Below, piece by piece: positions 15,272 through 15,398 of a stretch of DNA of 15,398 nt. The notes under the pieces are model-generated. The model did no database searches, had not been told where the DNA came from, and was given only the letters and a program-made list of their open reading frames with translations. Source of the DNA: Bacteroidaceae bacterium. Its GTDB lineage: Bacteria; Bacteroidota; Bacteroidia; Bacteroidales; Bacteroidaceae. Location: contig JABUUG010000005.1 of NCBI GenBank assembly GCA_021443285.1, positions 1-15,398 of the forward strand, written 5' to 3'. Both the position numbers and the translations under genes were made by a program. Every line of letters begins with the position of its first letter. Position 1 is the first letter of the stretch.

Positions 15272-15382
15272 GGTAATATCTATTAATCATGAAGTGGAGT
15301 TAAAGAGGAGTTAAAAGGAAGTTAAAGAGGAGTTAAAGGGACATTACTTTTTTGTGCAGAAGTCATTTGTCACTTTAACTCC
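15272..15382 (-). repeat. Intergenic repeat element C with 11-bp tandem array
   Basis: The minus strand carries ATGATTAATAGATATTACC (15290-15272), the same box as elements A and B. Beside it on the plus strand, AGTTAAAG or AGTTAAAA occurs at 15298, 15309, 15320 and 15331, exactly 11 bases apart. An inverted copy, CTTTAACTCC, lies at 15373-15382. The array can fold on the outer arms. Confidence 0.65.
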
Positions 15383-15398
15383 ACTCCCCCCAGTTACC

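Noticed and set aside
15297..15382. CRISPR-like array
   Set aside because: The units are 11 bases in strict tandem with no spacers and one inverted copy, and no cas gene is present. It is a simple repeat.

Overview
The window looks like a chromosomal segment of a Bacteroidales bacterium, most likely a Prevotella-like member of the Prevotellaceae. The support is the FimA/Mfa-type fimbrial subunits, which carry Bacteroidetes lipoprotein signals. A DUF3575 and a DUF3868/OmpA outer-membrane pair sits beside them. Promoter-like TAnnTTTG boxes replace the classical -10, and obvious Shine-Dalgarno sequences are absent. The species assignment is inference.

Layout: six genes on the minus strand, from about 11.65 kb down to the left edge, form one apparent fimbrial transcription unit. 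In transcription order they are a DUF3575 outer-membrane barrel (11647-11075), a DUF3868 plus OmpA-like protein (11033-9933), a 641-residue Mfa1-like major fimbrillin lipoprotein (9874-7949), a FimB/Mfa2-type anchor lipoprotein (7812-6784), a second fimbrillin-like lipoprotein that is probably a minor or tip subunit (about 6770-5706), and a giant secreted beta-helix plus BIG2 protein. That last gene starts at 5623 and is still open at base 1, so at least 1874 residues are visible. A terminator-like hairpin lies directly after the major fimbrillin, which would suit high expression of the stalk subunit and lower expression of the genes behind it.

Right of the operon is a minus-strand sensor histidine kinase (13097-11907) with no response regulator in view. 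It is divergent from a plus-strand OmpA-family lipoprotein (13237-14079). A metF-type methylenetetrahydrofolate reductase (14205-15134) follows on the plus strand. The right edge is intergenic and ends in a short tandem and inverted repeat array.

Three signals go beyond ordinary annotation. (1) A family of small intergenic repeats, combining AGTTAAAG hairpins or arrays with an ATTRATAGATATTRCC box, occurs at four intergenic sites, one of them inside the fimbrial operon. (2) A 19-bp exact inverted pair (5669-5687 and 11671-11689) brackets the fimbrial subunit genes and sits in the leaders of the first and last genes. (3) The giant adhesin is modular, and its third beta-helix module is strikingly AT-rich compared with both flanks, suggesting module exchange. 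I did not find a CRISPR array, RNA gene, insertion sequence or transposase.
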